Numbered from the stretch's first letter, positions 52,881 through 60,765 are shown. The stretch is 64,000 nucleotides of DNA from Candidatus Moranbacteria bacterium UBA2282 (GCA_002345745.1 DDWQ01000005.1:1-64000), one strand, 5' to 3'. Numbers and translations are program-made. The notes: generated by a model not told the origin, from the letters alone.

Positions 52881-52949
52881 AAAAAAAAGTGAGGCAGTTA
52901 AGACGTCTCACTCATGCACTCTGCAACAGTCCTTGCCGTTGCAGAGTGC
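52881..52949 (-). terminator. Tandem terminator hairpins after the 41-aa orphan
   Basis: Minus strand: a perfect 12-base stem GCACTCTGCAAC/GTTGCAGAGTGC (52949-52916), then AGTGAG/CTCACT (52912-52888) running into eight T. Confidence 0.88.
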
Positions 52950-52968
52950 TATGCTGGTTGTGTCCATA

Positions 52969-53094
52969 TTAAAATACGGACTGAAGATATTTTAGCACTG
53001 AGTGTGCTAAGTTTGGATTCCATGCGATAAAAACAGTCAAAACACTAATCAGAATTACAAATATAGTTACTGGTCGTAATCCAAGTTTGTTCAT
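52969..53094 (-). CDS. Orphan small membrane protein, 41 aa
   Basis: Short gene read on the minus strand: ATG at 53094, TAA at 52969, giving a protein that starts MNKLGLRPVTIFVILISV and ends VLKYLQSVF, with one hydrophobic helix (about 9-25). It has a strong GAAGGAG seven bases before the ATG, a TTGACT/TAAGGT promoter and a tandem terminator, so it is very probably expressed. No family recognised. Confidence 0.75.
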   Translation of the reverse strand: MNKLGLRPVTIFVILISVLTVFIAWNPNLAHSVLKYLQSVF

Positions 53095-53144
53095 GGTGTC
53101 TCCTTCACTGGGTAGAGGTTAATAGAAAGGTACATTTCATAGTT

Positions 53145-53173
53145 ACCTTAGCATAAAGGAGTATAAAAGTCAA
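53145..53173 (-). promoter_or_regulatory. Promoter of the 41-aa membrane orphan
   Basis: TTGACT (53173-53168), 17-base spacer, TAAGGT (53150-53145). The upstream flank holds an eight-G run (about 53178-53185). Confidence 0.7.
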
Positions 53174-53249
53174 AGTCGGGGGGGGCTACACATTCTACTC
53201 TCCCAGCCTTAGTTTAATAATACAAAAGTCATTTTTATTAGCTGACTTT

Positions 53250-53298
53250 GAAAAATAAAATAAGCCATTCGAACAATGTCCGAAAGGCTTATTTTTTG
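53250..53298 (-). terminator. Terminator after the MlaA-like gene
   Basis: AATAAGCC/GGCTTATT arms (53259-53266 and 53286-53293) with TTCG/CGAA pairs inside, T-rich on both sides, so it could work on both strands. Confidence 0.8.
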
Positions 53299-53324
53299 GA
53301 TAAAATATTATTTCAGCAAATATT

Positions 53325-54050
53325 TTATTTGTCCAACTTCTTTTTAAAATTATCTTGGTAAGCATTTTTTATTGAGGTGTATGGATCAACTGCACCTTCT
53401 ACTATTTCCCGATAGGAATTTTTGGTGCCATACTCATTGGTCACTTTTATTCCTCCAGCAATGGTGCTATCAGGAAAACCAAGATACATTACTGGATCGA
53501 GAGGCAGACCCAACACCGATCCTACGGTATTTCTGGGATTGGATGGTCCGAAAATGGGCCAAACAATAAAGGGTCCCGAGGGTATTCCCCAACTGGCAAG
53601 AACTTGAGAAATATCTTCAGCATCGAAATTATCATCAATATAATAGATATCGACAACCCACAACCCAAAAGCATTAAATACAGGTGCCCAAAAATCAACA
53701 ATAGCTTCTTCGCCTTTACCTTGAAGCAGATCGCCAACAAATCGAAGTGGCATTGTTACATTGTAGAAAATGTTAGTAATGCCAGTTTTTATTGGATCAG
53801 GTACGATTTTTTCGTAGGCATCTGTCACTGGGAAAAACACATAATTGTATAATCCATCGTTTAGCCAAAACATTGGCCTGTTTATAAACTCCAAAGGATC
53901 ATCAAAAGTTTCTTCTTCGTAGTTGTCACTGGTTGCCCGATTAAAATATGGGTCTTCCGCCTGACCTGAATCCGTTTCTTTCTTTGCACAGCCACTGTTT
54001 AAAAACAAAAAAACAATAAGCAGTCCCATCGCTAATAATTTTTTCTGCAT
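53325..54050 (-). CDS. mlaA: MlaA (VacJ)-like phospholipid-binding lipoprotein
   Basis: A 241-aa protein with a lipoprotein signal peptide (MQKKLLAMGLLIVFLFLNSGC, lipobox Cys near residue 21). The MlaA pattern is clear: DPLEFINRPMFWLND, VPDPIKTGITNIFYNVTMPLRFVGDLLQ, GIPSGPFIVWPIFGPSNPRNTVG, and a YREIVEGAVDPYTSIKNAYQ tail. In Gram-negative bacteria MlaA sits in the outer membrane and returns phospholipids to the inner membrane. An outer membrane is not expected in CPR, so this is either a transferred gene with a new role or a hint about the envelope. The start is fixed by GGGAGGATGTT before the ATG at 54050. Confidence 0.88.
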   Translation of the reverse strand: MQKKLLAMGLLIVFLFLNSGCAKKETDSGQAEDPYFNRATSDNYEEETFDDPLEFINRPMFWLNDGLYNYVFFPVTDAYEKIVPDPIKTGITNIFYNVTMPLRFVGDLLQGKGEEAIVDFWAPVFNAFGLWVVDIYYIDDNFDAEDISQVLASWGIPSGPFIVWPIFGPSNPRNTVGSVLGLPLDPVMYLGFPDSTIAGGIKVTNEYGTKNSYREIVEGAVDPYTSIKNAYQDNFKKKLDK

Positions 54051-54105
54051 AACATCCTCCCAAGGTTGATTGTTGAACAAAATGAAAAGAGCAAGAAGTG
54101 TCTGT

Positions 54106-54133
54106 AGTATATATATTTTTGCTGAAATGTCAA
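54106..54133 (-). promoter_or_regulatory. Promoter of the mlaA-like gene
   Basis: TTGACA (54133-54128), 16-base spacer, TATACT (54111-54106), followed by a short leader and a strong Shine-Dalgarno. Confidence 0.75.
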
Positions 54134-54146
54134 GATTATTTTTGTA

Positions 54147-54188
54147 TAAAAAAACCGCTTCGGTAGTAGTTACTACTGAAACGGCTTT
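54147..54188 (-). terminator. Terminator after the 139-aa secreted protein
   Basis: Long stem AGCCGTTTCAGTAGTA against TACTACCGAAGCGGTT with a small loop, then seven T. Confidence 0.9.
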
Positions 54189-54198
54189 TGGGGTTGGA

Positions 54199-54618
54199 TT
54201 ATTCGATTTCGAACCACCCTTTTAATCTTTCCTGAATTTCTGGTGGCAGCGATCTTATTCGCGTAATGCATTTCTCTTCAAAGACAGGGTATCCGCCTTC
54301 AATCGAGAAACGATCATTAGGTGCGTAGTGAGAGAGCTCTCTCTCCAACACCTTTTCCCCGTCCTTTATTTTGAGAGTAATGGAATCTACAATTACCTCG
54401 CCGGATTGGCTGTGGTAGATGCTATAACCTGTAATGGTTTCATCTTTCATAATGTTAATCCGACAAGTTACATCTGACGCATACAGAGAATGGCTGAATA
54501 GCATCGCACTATTCATGTTTTCCTTCAATTCTTCTTGCCATTCTTCATCAGCAAAAACAGGGGAAGAAAGTGATATAGAGAGAACTACACTTACTAAAAA
54601 TACAGTGCAAAATTTCAT
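54199..54618 (-). CDS. Orphan secreted protein, 139 aa
   Basis: Sec signal peptide with a hydrophobic core and a likely cleavage after PVFA (about residue 23), leaving an acidic 115-residue soluble protein (EEWQEELKENMNSAM, ITGYSIYHSQSGEVIVDS). Two Cys (CRINI, EKCITR) may form a disulfide. No family recognised. Strong GGAGG Shine-Dalgarno, consensus promoter and strong terminator. It is just upstream of the mlaA-like gene on the same strand but is a separate transcription unit. Confidence 0.75.
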   Translation of the reverse strand: MKFCTVFLVSVVLSISLSSPVFADEEWQEELKENMNSAMLFSHSLYASDVTCRINIMKDETITGYSIYHSQSGEVIVDSITLKIKDGEKVLERELSHYAPNDRFSIEGGYPVFEEKCITRIRSLPPEIQERLKGWFEIE

Positions 54619-54709
54619 TATTTTCCTCCAAATATTAAGAACATTCTTCCTGAAAAATTCTGGATTTTTACTAAAAGTAATAAACCCGCCTATTTAACTG
54701 TAATGATAT

Positions 54710-54738
54710 ATTATACACCCAAAAAGTAATTTTGTCAA
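54710..54738 (-). promoter_or_regulatory. Perfect-consensus sigma-70 promoter
   Basis: TTGACA (54738-54733), exactly 17 bases, TATAAT (54715-54710), about 92 bases before the secreted-protein start. The 54739-54867 stretch contains no gene. Confidence 0.88.
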
Positions 54739-54867
54739 CAATTTGCAGATGATTCTTGTAGATGATTCTATTTTGAAATGCAATTGAATTGACCTAAACT
54801 ACGCTTTTTAGTGTGGCATGGTCTGAAATCCTGCGTAATATAAACGGTCTTGCGATCGTTTTTTTGT

Positions 54868-54915
54868 ATAAAAAAAGCCGTCCCCACATATCAATGATAT
54901 GCATTTGGAACGGCT
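54868..54915 (-). terminator. Terminator after the 180-aa orphan
   Basis: AGCCGT/ACGGCT arms (54876-54881 and 54910-54915) with an inner ATATCA/TGATAT stem, then seven T. The flank TTTTTTTATAC is the same as after the previous terminator. Confidence 0.85.
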
Positions 54916-54932
54916 CGTGTCGGAATTAACTA

Positions 54933-55475
54933 TTAATACGCATCGAGCTTAATGATGGCTATATCAATTTTGCTCGCAACTTCAAATCTTAGATCCCCAG
55001 CGAAATAGGGAAAGAACAAACATTTTTTCCCTGTAATTTTAGTCAATGGAGAAGACTCATCATTGCAAAACAGTTCTTCGTTTATTCCTTGCAAGAATTT
55101 TCTTGCGGCAAAAATTGAGGTATCTTCGCTCATCACTAAAAAAAATTCAGCAGTCTCTTTATTTTTCACAACTACCATTTTGGTTGACTCCGGATGGTCT
55201 TTCAACGCAGGTTCATTACAAGAATGTTGTCGCCGAATGTTAGAAAGAAGAAACGTGGTGTTTCCAACTGTGAGCTTGCCTCCACTAGCAGAGGAAAACA
55301 AGTCAGCTATGAAATTAATTTCTTGAGCCCTTGTTTTTTTGTCGGAAGGATAGATGCGTACGACAATTGAAGTGTCGGGGCCTTCTGTATCAATGATGAC
55401 AAATTTACCATTGATAATAACTAATTTTTCAAGCGCTTCAGTCATTATTCCTGTTGTTCCTGTTGTTTTTTTCAA
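54933..55475 (-). CDS. Orphan hypothetical protein, 180 aa (TTG start)
   Basis: No family recognised. Alternating beta/alpha soluble protein with VIINGKFVIIDTEGPDTSIV, LTVGNTTFLLSNIRRQ and KKCLFFPYFAGDLRFEV. Start chosen at TTG (55475) because AGGAGG lies 6 bases upstream; the next ATG, ten codons later, has no ribosome site. It has its own promoter, a GCCTATTATTAGGC hairpin in the 5-prime leader (55503-55516) and a strong terminator. Confidence 0.72.
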   Translation of the reverse strand: MKKTTGTTGIMTEALEKLVIINGKFVIIDTEGPDTSIVVRIYPSDKKTRAQEINFIADLFSSASGGKLTVGNTTFLLSNIRRQHSCNEPALKDHPESTKMVVVKNKETAEFFLVMSEDTSIFAARKFLQGINEELFCNDESSPLTKITGKKCLFFPYFAGDLRFEVASKIDIAIIKLDAY

Positions 55476-55562
55476 GGTACACCTCCTAGTATAATTTTTT
55501 TTGCCTAATAATAGGCTTTAATAGATGATTGTATCCATGGATCTTTCCTTAATGGATATAAC

Positions 55563-55591
55563 ATTGTAGTCTGAAAAAAATAAAAAGTCAA
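55563..55591 (-). promoter_or_regulatory. Promoter of the 180-aa orphan
   Basis: TTGACT (55591-55586), 17-base spacer, TACAAT (55568-55563). The transcript would begin near 55556 and contains the leader hairpin at 55503-55516. Confidence 0.75.
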
Positions 55592-55630
55592 ATCAACTGG
55601 GATAGCTTAATGCCTTGAAAAAGTTTAATC

Positions 55631-55660
55631 AAAAAGCCATCCACGAGGGATGACTTTTTG
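55631..55660 (-). terminator. Bidirectional-type terminator after tRNA-Gln
   Basis: CATCC/GGATG arms flanked by AAAAAG and CTTTTT, working as a terminator in either direction. Confidence 0.7.
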
Positions 55661-55665
55661 CTTTG

Positions 55666-55737
55666 TTGGGGCGGTAGGATTCGGACCTACGCATCGTGGA
55701 ACCAAAATCCACTGCCTTACCGCTTGGCTACGCCCCA
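55666..55737 (-). tRNA. tRNA-Gln (TTG anticodon)
   Basis: A 72-base cloverleaf on the minus strand: acceptor TGGGGCG/CGCCCCA, D-arm TAGCCAAGCGG, anticodon stem GTGGA/TCCAC with loop TTTTGGT (TTG), T-loop GTCCGAATC. Discriminator A, CCA not encoded. The U1-A72 pair is the feature that GatCAB and GluRS use for tRNA-Gln, in line with gatB in the window. The downstream gap 55738-55798 has TTTGTATTTAGTATC repeats. Confidence 0.95.
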
Positions 55738-55798
55738 ATTTAGTTTTTGTATTTAGTATCTCGCATCTGGTATACAAAATACCACTTACTAGATACTA

Positions 55799-57454
55799 TT
55801 ATTTCTCCACCACCACCTTTGCGCCCATAAGTTCCATCGCGGAGCTTAGGAGTGAATTTTGCCCGTCTGCAACGCTATGAGCATCATCGATGGGCTGACT
55901 TTCTTCTATTTTCGGCGCATCAGCAATGCCAGCCTCTTTATTGGTGACAATTTTCAGGAGAATTTTTAACCCTAGAATTTTACCAAGAACGGACTCGACT
56001 GTCAACTTGTTCGCGTGATCATTCAATTTTTCCTTGTAGAAGTCATAGGGAGTGGCAATGGTTATTTCTGCGCCAGTAACCGCAATAGCTTGGCAGTTGG
56101 AAGCAAGCAGGGCTGCGAGAGAATGATTGTGATTTTTTATTTCCTCTAATAACTTTCTCCAATTATTTTGCACCGTGTATAAATCAGTATCGCCAGTTGG
56201 CAATGCTGGTTCTGTGCTTTCAATAACGGGATCCTCTTCTTGGATAACAACAGTTGTAGGTTGAACAATCGCAGTTGGTTCTGCAATAGGAATATTTTGC
56301 ACAGGCATTTGCAAATTGATGTCGCCTTGCGTTTCTTGTTTGCTATAGTCAGTGGAATTGGCTGGAAAAGTGTGGGTAGCACGGATGATAGCAATTTCGA
56401 GAGGCAATTGTGGCAACATAGAATTGGCAATTTTATTACGCGCTTCAAGCAAAAGATTGAGCGTCAGAATAATAACAGGCAACTCAGCTTTTTCAATTTG
56501 TTGCAACATTGTCTGCAGTTGTTCTTGTGTTGCTTCGGAAGTGAAATAATTTTTTAGTTCCGGATTTATTTTAAGCAACATCAATTGACGCAGATAGTTG
56601 ATAAGTGATTTAGCAAAAATTTGCAAATCATAGCCATTATTCAAAAGCTCATTTATTTTAGTAATTGCACTAGTCGCATCTTTTTGCAAAATCATGCTAG
56701 TGATTTCAGCTGCAAATTTACGATCTGTGGTGCCTAGAATTTCCTCCACTTCTGTGGCAGTGATGTTTTTATCTTCTAGTGCAATAACTTGTCCGAACAA
56801 ACTTTCTGCATCTCGCATTCCACCTTCGGCCGCAATAGCAATCATTTCCAAAGAAGCTGCGTCAATAGTAATCTTTTCACTCTTTGCAATATTAGATAAT
56901 TTTTCAATAATATTTTCAATTGGCAGACGTGTGAAATCAAATCTTTGGCAACGGGAAATAACTGTGGCGGGGACTTTATGAATTTCCGTTGTGGCCAGAA
57001 TGAAAATCACATGTGCTGGTGGTTCTTCTAGAGTTTTCAACAATGCATTGAAAGCACCGCTGGAAAGCATATGCACTTCATCGATAATATAGACTTTGAA
57101 TTTCAATGATGTTGGTGGCAGTCCGATTGTTTCACGCAATTCACGAATATTATCCACGCCAGTGTTAGAAGCGGCATCAATTTCAATGATATCGAGTGAT
57201 TTGTTTTCATTGATCATTTGGCAACTTGGACATTTTTCACAACTAATAGCATTAGATAGGTCGGTGCAGTTAACTGTCTTAGCTAGAATTCGAGCAATCG
57301 AAGTTTTTCCGGTTCCGCGCGGTCCGGTGAAAAGATAGGCTTGGCCGATGTGATTATTTTTAATAGCATTAGAAAGAGTCTGAACAATATGTTTTTGTCC
57401 AATTACTTTCTCAAAATTTCCTGGTCGATATTTGCGGTAGAGAGTTGAAGTCAT
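55799..57454 (-). CDS. dnaX: DNA polymerase III subunit gamma/tau
   Basis: A 551-aa clamp-loader ATPase. The AAA+ domain has YRPGNFEKVIGQKHIVQTL, Walker A FTGPRGTGKTSIARI, the zinc module CEKCPSCQ, Walker B YIIDEVHML and sensor 1 FILATTEIHKVPATVISRCQRF. The C-terminal third is proline- and threonine-rich, then a DUF-type domain (about 425-510) in the tau-like position. I did not find a clear slippery site for gamma production. No Shine-Dalgarno. Confidence 0.95.
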   Translation of the reverse strand: MTSTLYRKYRPGNFEKVIGQKHIVQTLSNAIKNNHIGQAYLFTGPRGTGKTSIARILAKTVNCTDLSNAISCEKCPSCQMINENKSLDIIEIDAASNTGVDNIRELRETIGLPPTSLKFKVYIIDEVHMLSSGAFNALLKTLEEPPAHVIFILATTEIHKVPATVISRCQRFDFTRLPIENIIEKLSNIAKSEKITIDAASLEMIAIAAEGGMRDAESLFGQVIALEDKNITATEVEEILGTTDRKFAAEITSMILQKDATSAITKINELLNNGYDLQIFAKSLINYLRQLMLLKINPELKNYFTSEATQEQLQTMLQQIEKAELPVIILTLNLLLEARNKIANSMLPQLPLEIAIIRATHTFPANSTDYSKQETQGDINLQMPVQNIPIAEPTAIVQPTTVVIQEEDPVIESTEPALPTGDTDLYTVQNNWRKLLEEIKNHNHSLAALLASNCQAIAVTGAEITIATPYDFYKEKLNDHANKLTVESVLGKILGLKILLKIVTNKEAGIADAPKIEESQPIDDAHSVADGQNSLLSSAMELMGAKVVVEK

Positions 57455-57520
57455 AAAAATATGTAAATTGCAGTAGTAAATTATTATGTAGTAAGTCTAG
57501 TATATCATATTAAAAAAGAA

Positions 57521-57548
57521 AAGAAAAAACGCCATTTTCTTGGCGTTT
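57521..57548 (-). terminator. Terminator after the GtrA-like gene
   Basis: ACGCCA/TGGCGT stem with a 6-base loop and a following T tract on the minus strand, between gtrA-like and dnaX. Confidence 0.88.
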
Positions 57549-57563
57549 TTCTCAGGAATTTTG

Positions 57564-58013
57564 CTATTTCTTGAATACCCAGAATTTGTAGCCCACAAAG
57601 TTCCAAAAAAGTCCGACAGCTGTTCCGCAGATAGCACCAATATTGCCCCACAGCTGTCCATTAATTGCAATGTTTGCGAAGATTGGTTGAACAAAACTTA
57701 CGACTAGTGTGGCGGTAGTAACATTAATTATGGCACCCACAAGACTGACGCCAATAAATTGATAGAATTTTTTATCATTATCTGTTTGTGATTTATCTTG
57801 GAATGTCCAATGCTTGTTGACATAGTAGCTGAAAATAACGGCGGATAAAAATGACAATGCTTTGAAGAATGAATAATAGACACCCTGACTTTGGCTGGTG
57901 GTGTACATTAAAACATTAAGGACAACTAAATCTACACCAGTGTTCATTATTCCAACAACAAAAAATTTTGCAAACTGTTGGATAAATGGGAAGCGTGCTA
58001 ATAATTCTTTCAT
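57564..58013 (-). CDS. GtrA-family membrane protein
   Basis: A 149-aa four-span membrane protein. FFVVGIMNTGVDLVVLNVL in span 1, FSYYVNKHWTF after span 2 and GNIGAICGTAVGLFWNFVGYKFWVF in span 4 match the GtrA pattern. Family members are thought to flip lipid-linked sugars for polysaccharide or glycoprotein decoration. It forms a two-gene unit with the 58027-58773 gene (13-base gap) and has its own terminator. Confidence 0.88.
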   Translation of the reverse strand: MKELLARFPFIQQFAKFFVVGIMNTGVDLVVLNVLMYTTSQSQGVYYSFFKALSFLSAVIFSYYVNKHWTFQDKSQTDNDKKFYQFIGVSLVGAIINVTTATLVVSFVQPIFANIAINGQLWGNIGAICGTAVGLFWNFVGYKFWVFKK

Positions 58014-58026
58014 TTTGTATTTCTAT

Positions 58027-58773
58027 TTATTCGTTTAAAGGTTTATTAAGTTCTTGTCTGAGTTCTTCAATGTCTGGTGCCCATTCATCAACTATGGAAA
58101 ATTTCTTCGGAGTTGTTTCAATTTCATCTTCTGCAGGCTTGATTTCCAAAGCTGTTTTTGCAAGCGCGTCAATTTCATCATCAGGAGTGTGTTTGTGTGC
58201 TTCGGTTTTTTTCATTGAAGCAAAACTACGCATCGCGCTACCTGTTTGAATTACATTTTCGATAGAAGCCCAATCAGAATCAATGTCACGCGGAGTCACA
58301 ATTGTAACTTCATCACCCGGTTCAACTTTGAAATAGGTGATGGAAGCCAAAAGCACGCGATAGGGTTTTCCGTTGGCGATTATGAAATAGTTCCCATCCG
58401 CATCTTGATTGACTGTTCCAATGAGTTGGCTTCTTTCAATTGGTCCGATTTGTTTGTAGATGAAAGAACCATCTGAAGTGATTGTCAATTTCAACATATC
58501 GCCTTCAATCAGTTTTGATTTTGAAGCATAGTTGGCTGGCACAGGATATTGTTTTCCGTCAGAGCCAATCATAATTTGACCATCGAATGTTCCTTCGATG
58601 ACTCGACCATCACCATCCTCATCTGTTTTTTTTCTGCGTCCAACTTTCTTTTTGCCTTCCAATTGAAGAAGCATTGCTTTGGCGGATTGCAAACTCTTTT
58701 CCGAGTTATAGATCATCTCGCGCAAAGCTTGGACTTTATCTGAAATATTTTCAATTTGTTCTTTATCTTCCAT
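58027..58773 (-). CDS. Hypothetical protein, 248 aa
   Basis: Soluble protein with an N-terminal coiled coil (KVQALREMIYNSEKSLQSAKAMLLQLEG), a basic KKKVGRRKK patch near 41-49, and a beta-rich core with two related blocks (GTFDGQIMIGSDGKQYPVPANY and GTVNQDADGNYFIIANGKPYRV). Acidic linker and C-terminal helix. I recognise it only as a protein type seen in Parcubacteria, without known function. The basic patch could bind nucleic acid; that is a guess. Confidence 0.65.
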   Translation of the reverse strand: MEDKEQIENISDKVQALREMIYNSEKSLQSAKAMLLQLEGKKKVGRRKKTDEDGDGRVIEGTFDGQIMIGSDGKQYPVPANYASKSKLIEGDMLKLTITSDGSFIYKQIGPIERSQLIGTVNQDADGNYFIIANGKPYRVLLASITYFKVEPGDEVTIVTPRDIDSDWASIENVIQTGSAMRSFASMKKTEAHKHTPDDEIDALAKTALEIKPAEDEIETTPKKFSIVDEWAPDIEELRQELNKPLNE

Positions 58774-58834
58774 TTTGTTTTTTTATTTTTAATCTGCCAG
58801 AAGGCAAATATTTTATTTTTTATTTTACATCTAA

Positions 58835-58863
58835 ATTATACAATCATATCTCATAGTGTGCAA
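58835..58863 (-). promoter_or_regulatory. Promoter of the 248-aa/GtrA unit
   Basis: TTGCAC (58863-58858), 17-base spacer, TATAAT (58840-58835). Confidence 0.65.
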
Positions 58864-58933
58864 GAGTTAGTAGGATGATGGCGGTGTGGATAAAAGTTTA
58901 GATGCTATGTGTGTACATATTGCTATGACACTA

Positions 58934-58962
58934 TTGACTTTTGAGTTAGATTGCAGTAGAAT
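58934..58962 (+). promoter_or_regulatory. Promoter of the 41-aa/ClpP-like unit
   Basis: TTGACT (58934-58939), 17-base spacer, TAGAAT (58957-58962). The leader has a GCTC-ACA-GAGC hairpin at 59008-59018. Confidence 0.75.
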
Positions 58963-59104
58963 TAATAATTAGTTTTTTCCAAATAAAATAGTTTAAAATT
59001 CAACTAGGCTCACAGAGCTAATGGAGTATTGAATATGTACCGTGGTGCTTGCAATAACTGTGATGCATCTTTCATTTTTTAATTCAGAAATAAGGGAGAG
59101 TAAA

Positions 59105-59230
59105 ATGAGCCAGCAGAGAATGTCTTATTCAGGAATAGATATGCAAAGATTGTTGTTAGTTCTACAATGGGCGTTTGGAAAATTGTTTAATGTGAATCCA
59201 AAGGATTGGGAGGAGAAAGATGTATATTAA
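59105..59230 (+). CDS. Orphan small protein, 41 aa, coupled to the ClpP-like gene
   Basis: Starts at ATG 59105 behind GGGAGAG. An upstream non-ATG reading from 59042 would add 21 residues but lacks a ribosome site. Content: MSQQRMSYSGIDMQRLLLVLQ, then WAFGKLFNVNPKDWEEKDVY. Its last 11 bases overlap the start of the next gene. No family recognised; a regulator or adaptor of the ClpP-like protein is only inferred from the coupling. Confidence 0.7.
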   Translation: MSQQRMSYSGIDMQRLLLVLQWAFGKLFNVNPKDWEEKDVY

Positions 59231-59813
59231 AAACACAGTTCCATTGATTACCGAAGAAATTGGCTGGGACGATTTGCATGTGGCTCTCCGAGGTTTGCAA
59301 ATGGCAAATTCAAACAATCTGCTGTTGGGATCTAATGGCGGAAGAGTTAGCAATCTTCTTTATTTTCGGGACCATGTGGCTAATCGTAAAATGACTATTG
59401 TTGGAGCCCAAATCGTTGGCTCCCTGGCACTGAATTTTTTTCTTTATGGAGAAACAAGATTGGCGACTCCTGAATCCACGTTTCTTCTTCACGAATGTCG
59501 CTGGACGCTCGGAGGAGAGGAGGTTACAAAAGGTGAGGCACAAATGAGGGCATTGTTGCATGAATACAACCGAGATTTTGAAAGATATCACTACTGGTCA
59601 GACGTGCATCAGAAGTTGACGATATTTGATCAAATCACAATTGAGCTGATGTCCCAAAAAACCAATTTGTCAGCCTACGCCGTGGCGAAATTAATACGAG
59701 AGGAGTCGTATTTTGATGTTGATTGTGCTCTACATTATGGCATTATTCACGATGTCGTAGATGCGCAACAGATTGCTCTTTTGCCTCAACTCGGGGTTTT
59801 CGAACCATGGTGA
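59220..59813 (+). CDS. ClpP/crotonase-fold protease-like protein
   Basis: A 197-aa protein. The pattern NNLLLGSNGGRVSNLLYFRD, TIVGAQIVGSLALNFFLYG, then LATPESTFLLHECRW follows ClpP: the oxyanion Gly-Gly loop, the nucleophile Ser (in VGSLAL, near residue 69) and the catalytic His (in LLHE, near residue 92) about 23 residues later, as in ClpP. Sequence is otherwise far from housekeeping ClpP, and a third catalytic residue is uncertain. Strong GGGAGGAG before the ATG, overlapping the 41-aa gene by 11 bases. An active peptidase is likely but not proven. Confidence 0.72.
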   Translation: MYIKNTVPLITEEIGWDDLHVALRGLQMANSNNLLLGSNGGRVSNLLYFRDHVANRKMTIVGAQIVGSLALNFFLYGETRLATPESTFLLHECRWTLGGEEVTKGEAQMRALLHEYNRDFERYHYWSDVHQKLTIFDQITIELMSQKTNLSAYAVAKLIREESYFDVDCALHYGIIHDVVDAQQIALLPQLGVFEPW

Positions 59814-59843
59814 GAAATTTCTCTCGCTAAGTTGTAGCCCAAA

Positions 59844-59879
59844 GGCCTTATGATGAAGTTTATCATAAGGTCTTTTTTA
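59844..59879 (+). terminator. Terminator after the ClpP-like gene
   Basis: CCTTATGAT/ATCATAAGG stem (59846-59854 and 59862-59870) followed by six T. Confidence 0.92.
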
Positions 59880-59915
59880 TTTGCCCAAAGCTAGGTTTTG
59901 ACATAGAATTGAGAC

Positions 59916-60554
59916 ATGAAATATTTGAAGGAAATTCCATTTTTTGAAAATGCATCGGACGGGATGCATTGTTTTCAGGCGTCTTTGAAAATGATTATGA
60001 AATATTTTTGGCCGGATGAAAATTATTCTTGGGATGAATTAGATAAAATAACCTCCAAGGCTCCTGGTTTATGGACTTGGCAAATGGCTGGATTGATTTG
60101 GTTACAGGAAAAAGGATTAGAAATTAAAGCCATTGAAGTTTTTGATTATAAAAAATTTGCGGAATTAGGCGGACAATATTTATTGGATGAATTTGGGGAA
60201 GAAGTAGGAAAGGCACAAATAGAACATAGTGATATCAGTCAAGAATTAGAATTCGCTAAAAAATTTAGTGAAGTCATTGATATAGAAAAAAGAATCCCCA
60301 CGATTGAGGATGTAAAAAAGTTATTACAGGATGATTATGTAATCGTTGTTAATGTTAATTCAAGGGTGTTGCGCAAAACGGATGGGTATAGTGGACATTT
60401 TATTGTAGTTAAGGGTTTCGATGAAGATGGCTTTATCTTAAATGATCCAGGCTTGCCAGGAATTGAAAATATGAAAGCTGGCTTTGAATTATTTGAAAAA
60501 GCTTGGGCCTATCCAAATGAAAAAGCTAAAAATATTATGGCTTTTAGAAAATAA
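59916..60554 (+). CDS. C39-like cysteine peptidase family protein
   Basis: A 212-aa papain-like fold protein without signal peptide. The Cys is in GMHCFQASLKMIM (near residue 19), the His in YSGHFIVVKGF (near 163) and the Asp/Asn in FILNDPG (near 178), the order of C39 and related peptidase-like proteins. A substrate such as a leader peptide is unknown. The gene follows a terminator and lacks a Shine-Dalgarno. Confidence 0.75.
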   Translation: MKYLKEIPFFENASDGMHCFQASLKMIMKYFWPDENYSWDELDKITSKAPGLWTWQMAGLIWLQEKGLEIKAIEVFDYKKFAELGGQYLLDEFGEEVGKAQIEHSDISQELEFAKKFSEVIDIEKRIPTIEDVKKLLQDDYVIVVNVNSRVLRKTDGYSGHFIVVKGFDEDGFILNDPGLPGIENMKAGFELFEKAWAYPNEKAKNIMAFRK

Positions 60555-60666
60555 TTATGAATGAAAAATTATTTTAATTGGCGGGTCTATTCCCTAGGAC
60601 CGTCCTAAGCGACCTAAGCGAGTTTTAATTGCGGCGAATTCGCCACAATTAAATGCAATGCAATTT

Positions 60667-60700
60667 CCTTCCATACGACCATGTATGGAAGGATTTTTTT
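60667..60700 (+). terminator. Terminator after the C39-like gene
   Basis: Perfect 10-base stem CCTTCCATAC/GTATGGAAGG (60667-60676 and 60683-60692) followed by a T tract. The preceding 60590-60660 stretch has a GGCGAATTCGCC palindrome and CCTAAGCGA repeats. Confidence 0.92.
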
Positions 60701-60709
60701 GATGGGGAA

Positions 60710-60737
60710 TTGACAGGTTTTGATGTAGTGATATAAT
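60710..60737 (+). promoter_or_regulatory. Promoter of the AntA-like gene
   Basis: TTGACA (60710-60715), 16-base spacer, TATAAT (60732-60737), ending 28 bases before the ATG. Confidence 0.82.
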
Positions 60738-60765
60738 ATCATTATAACAAACTAAAATAAAAAAA

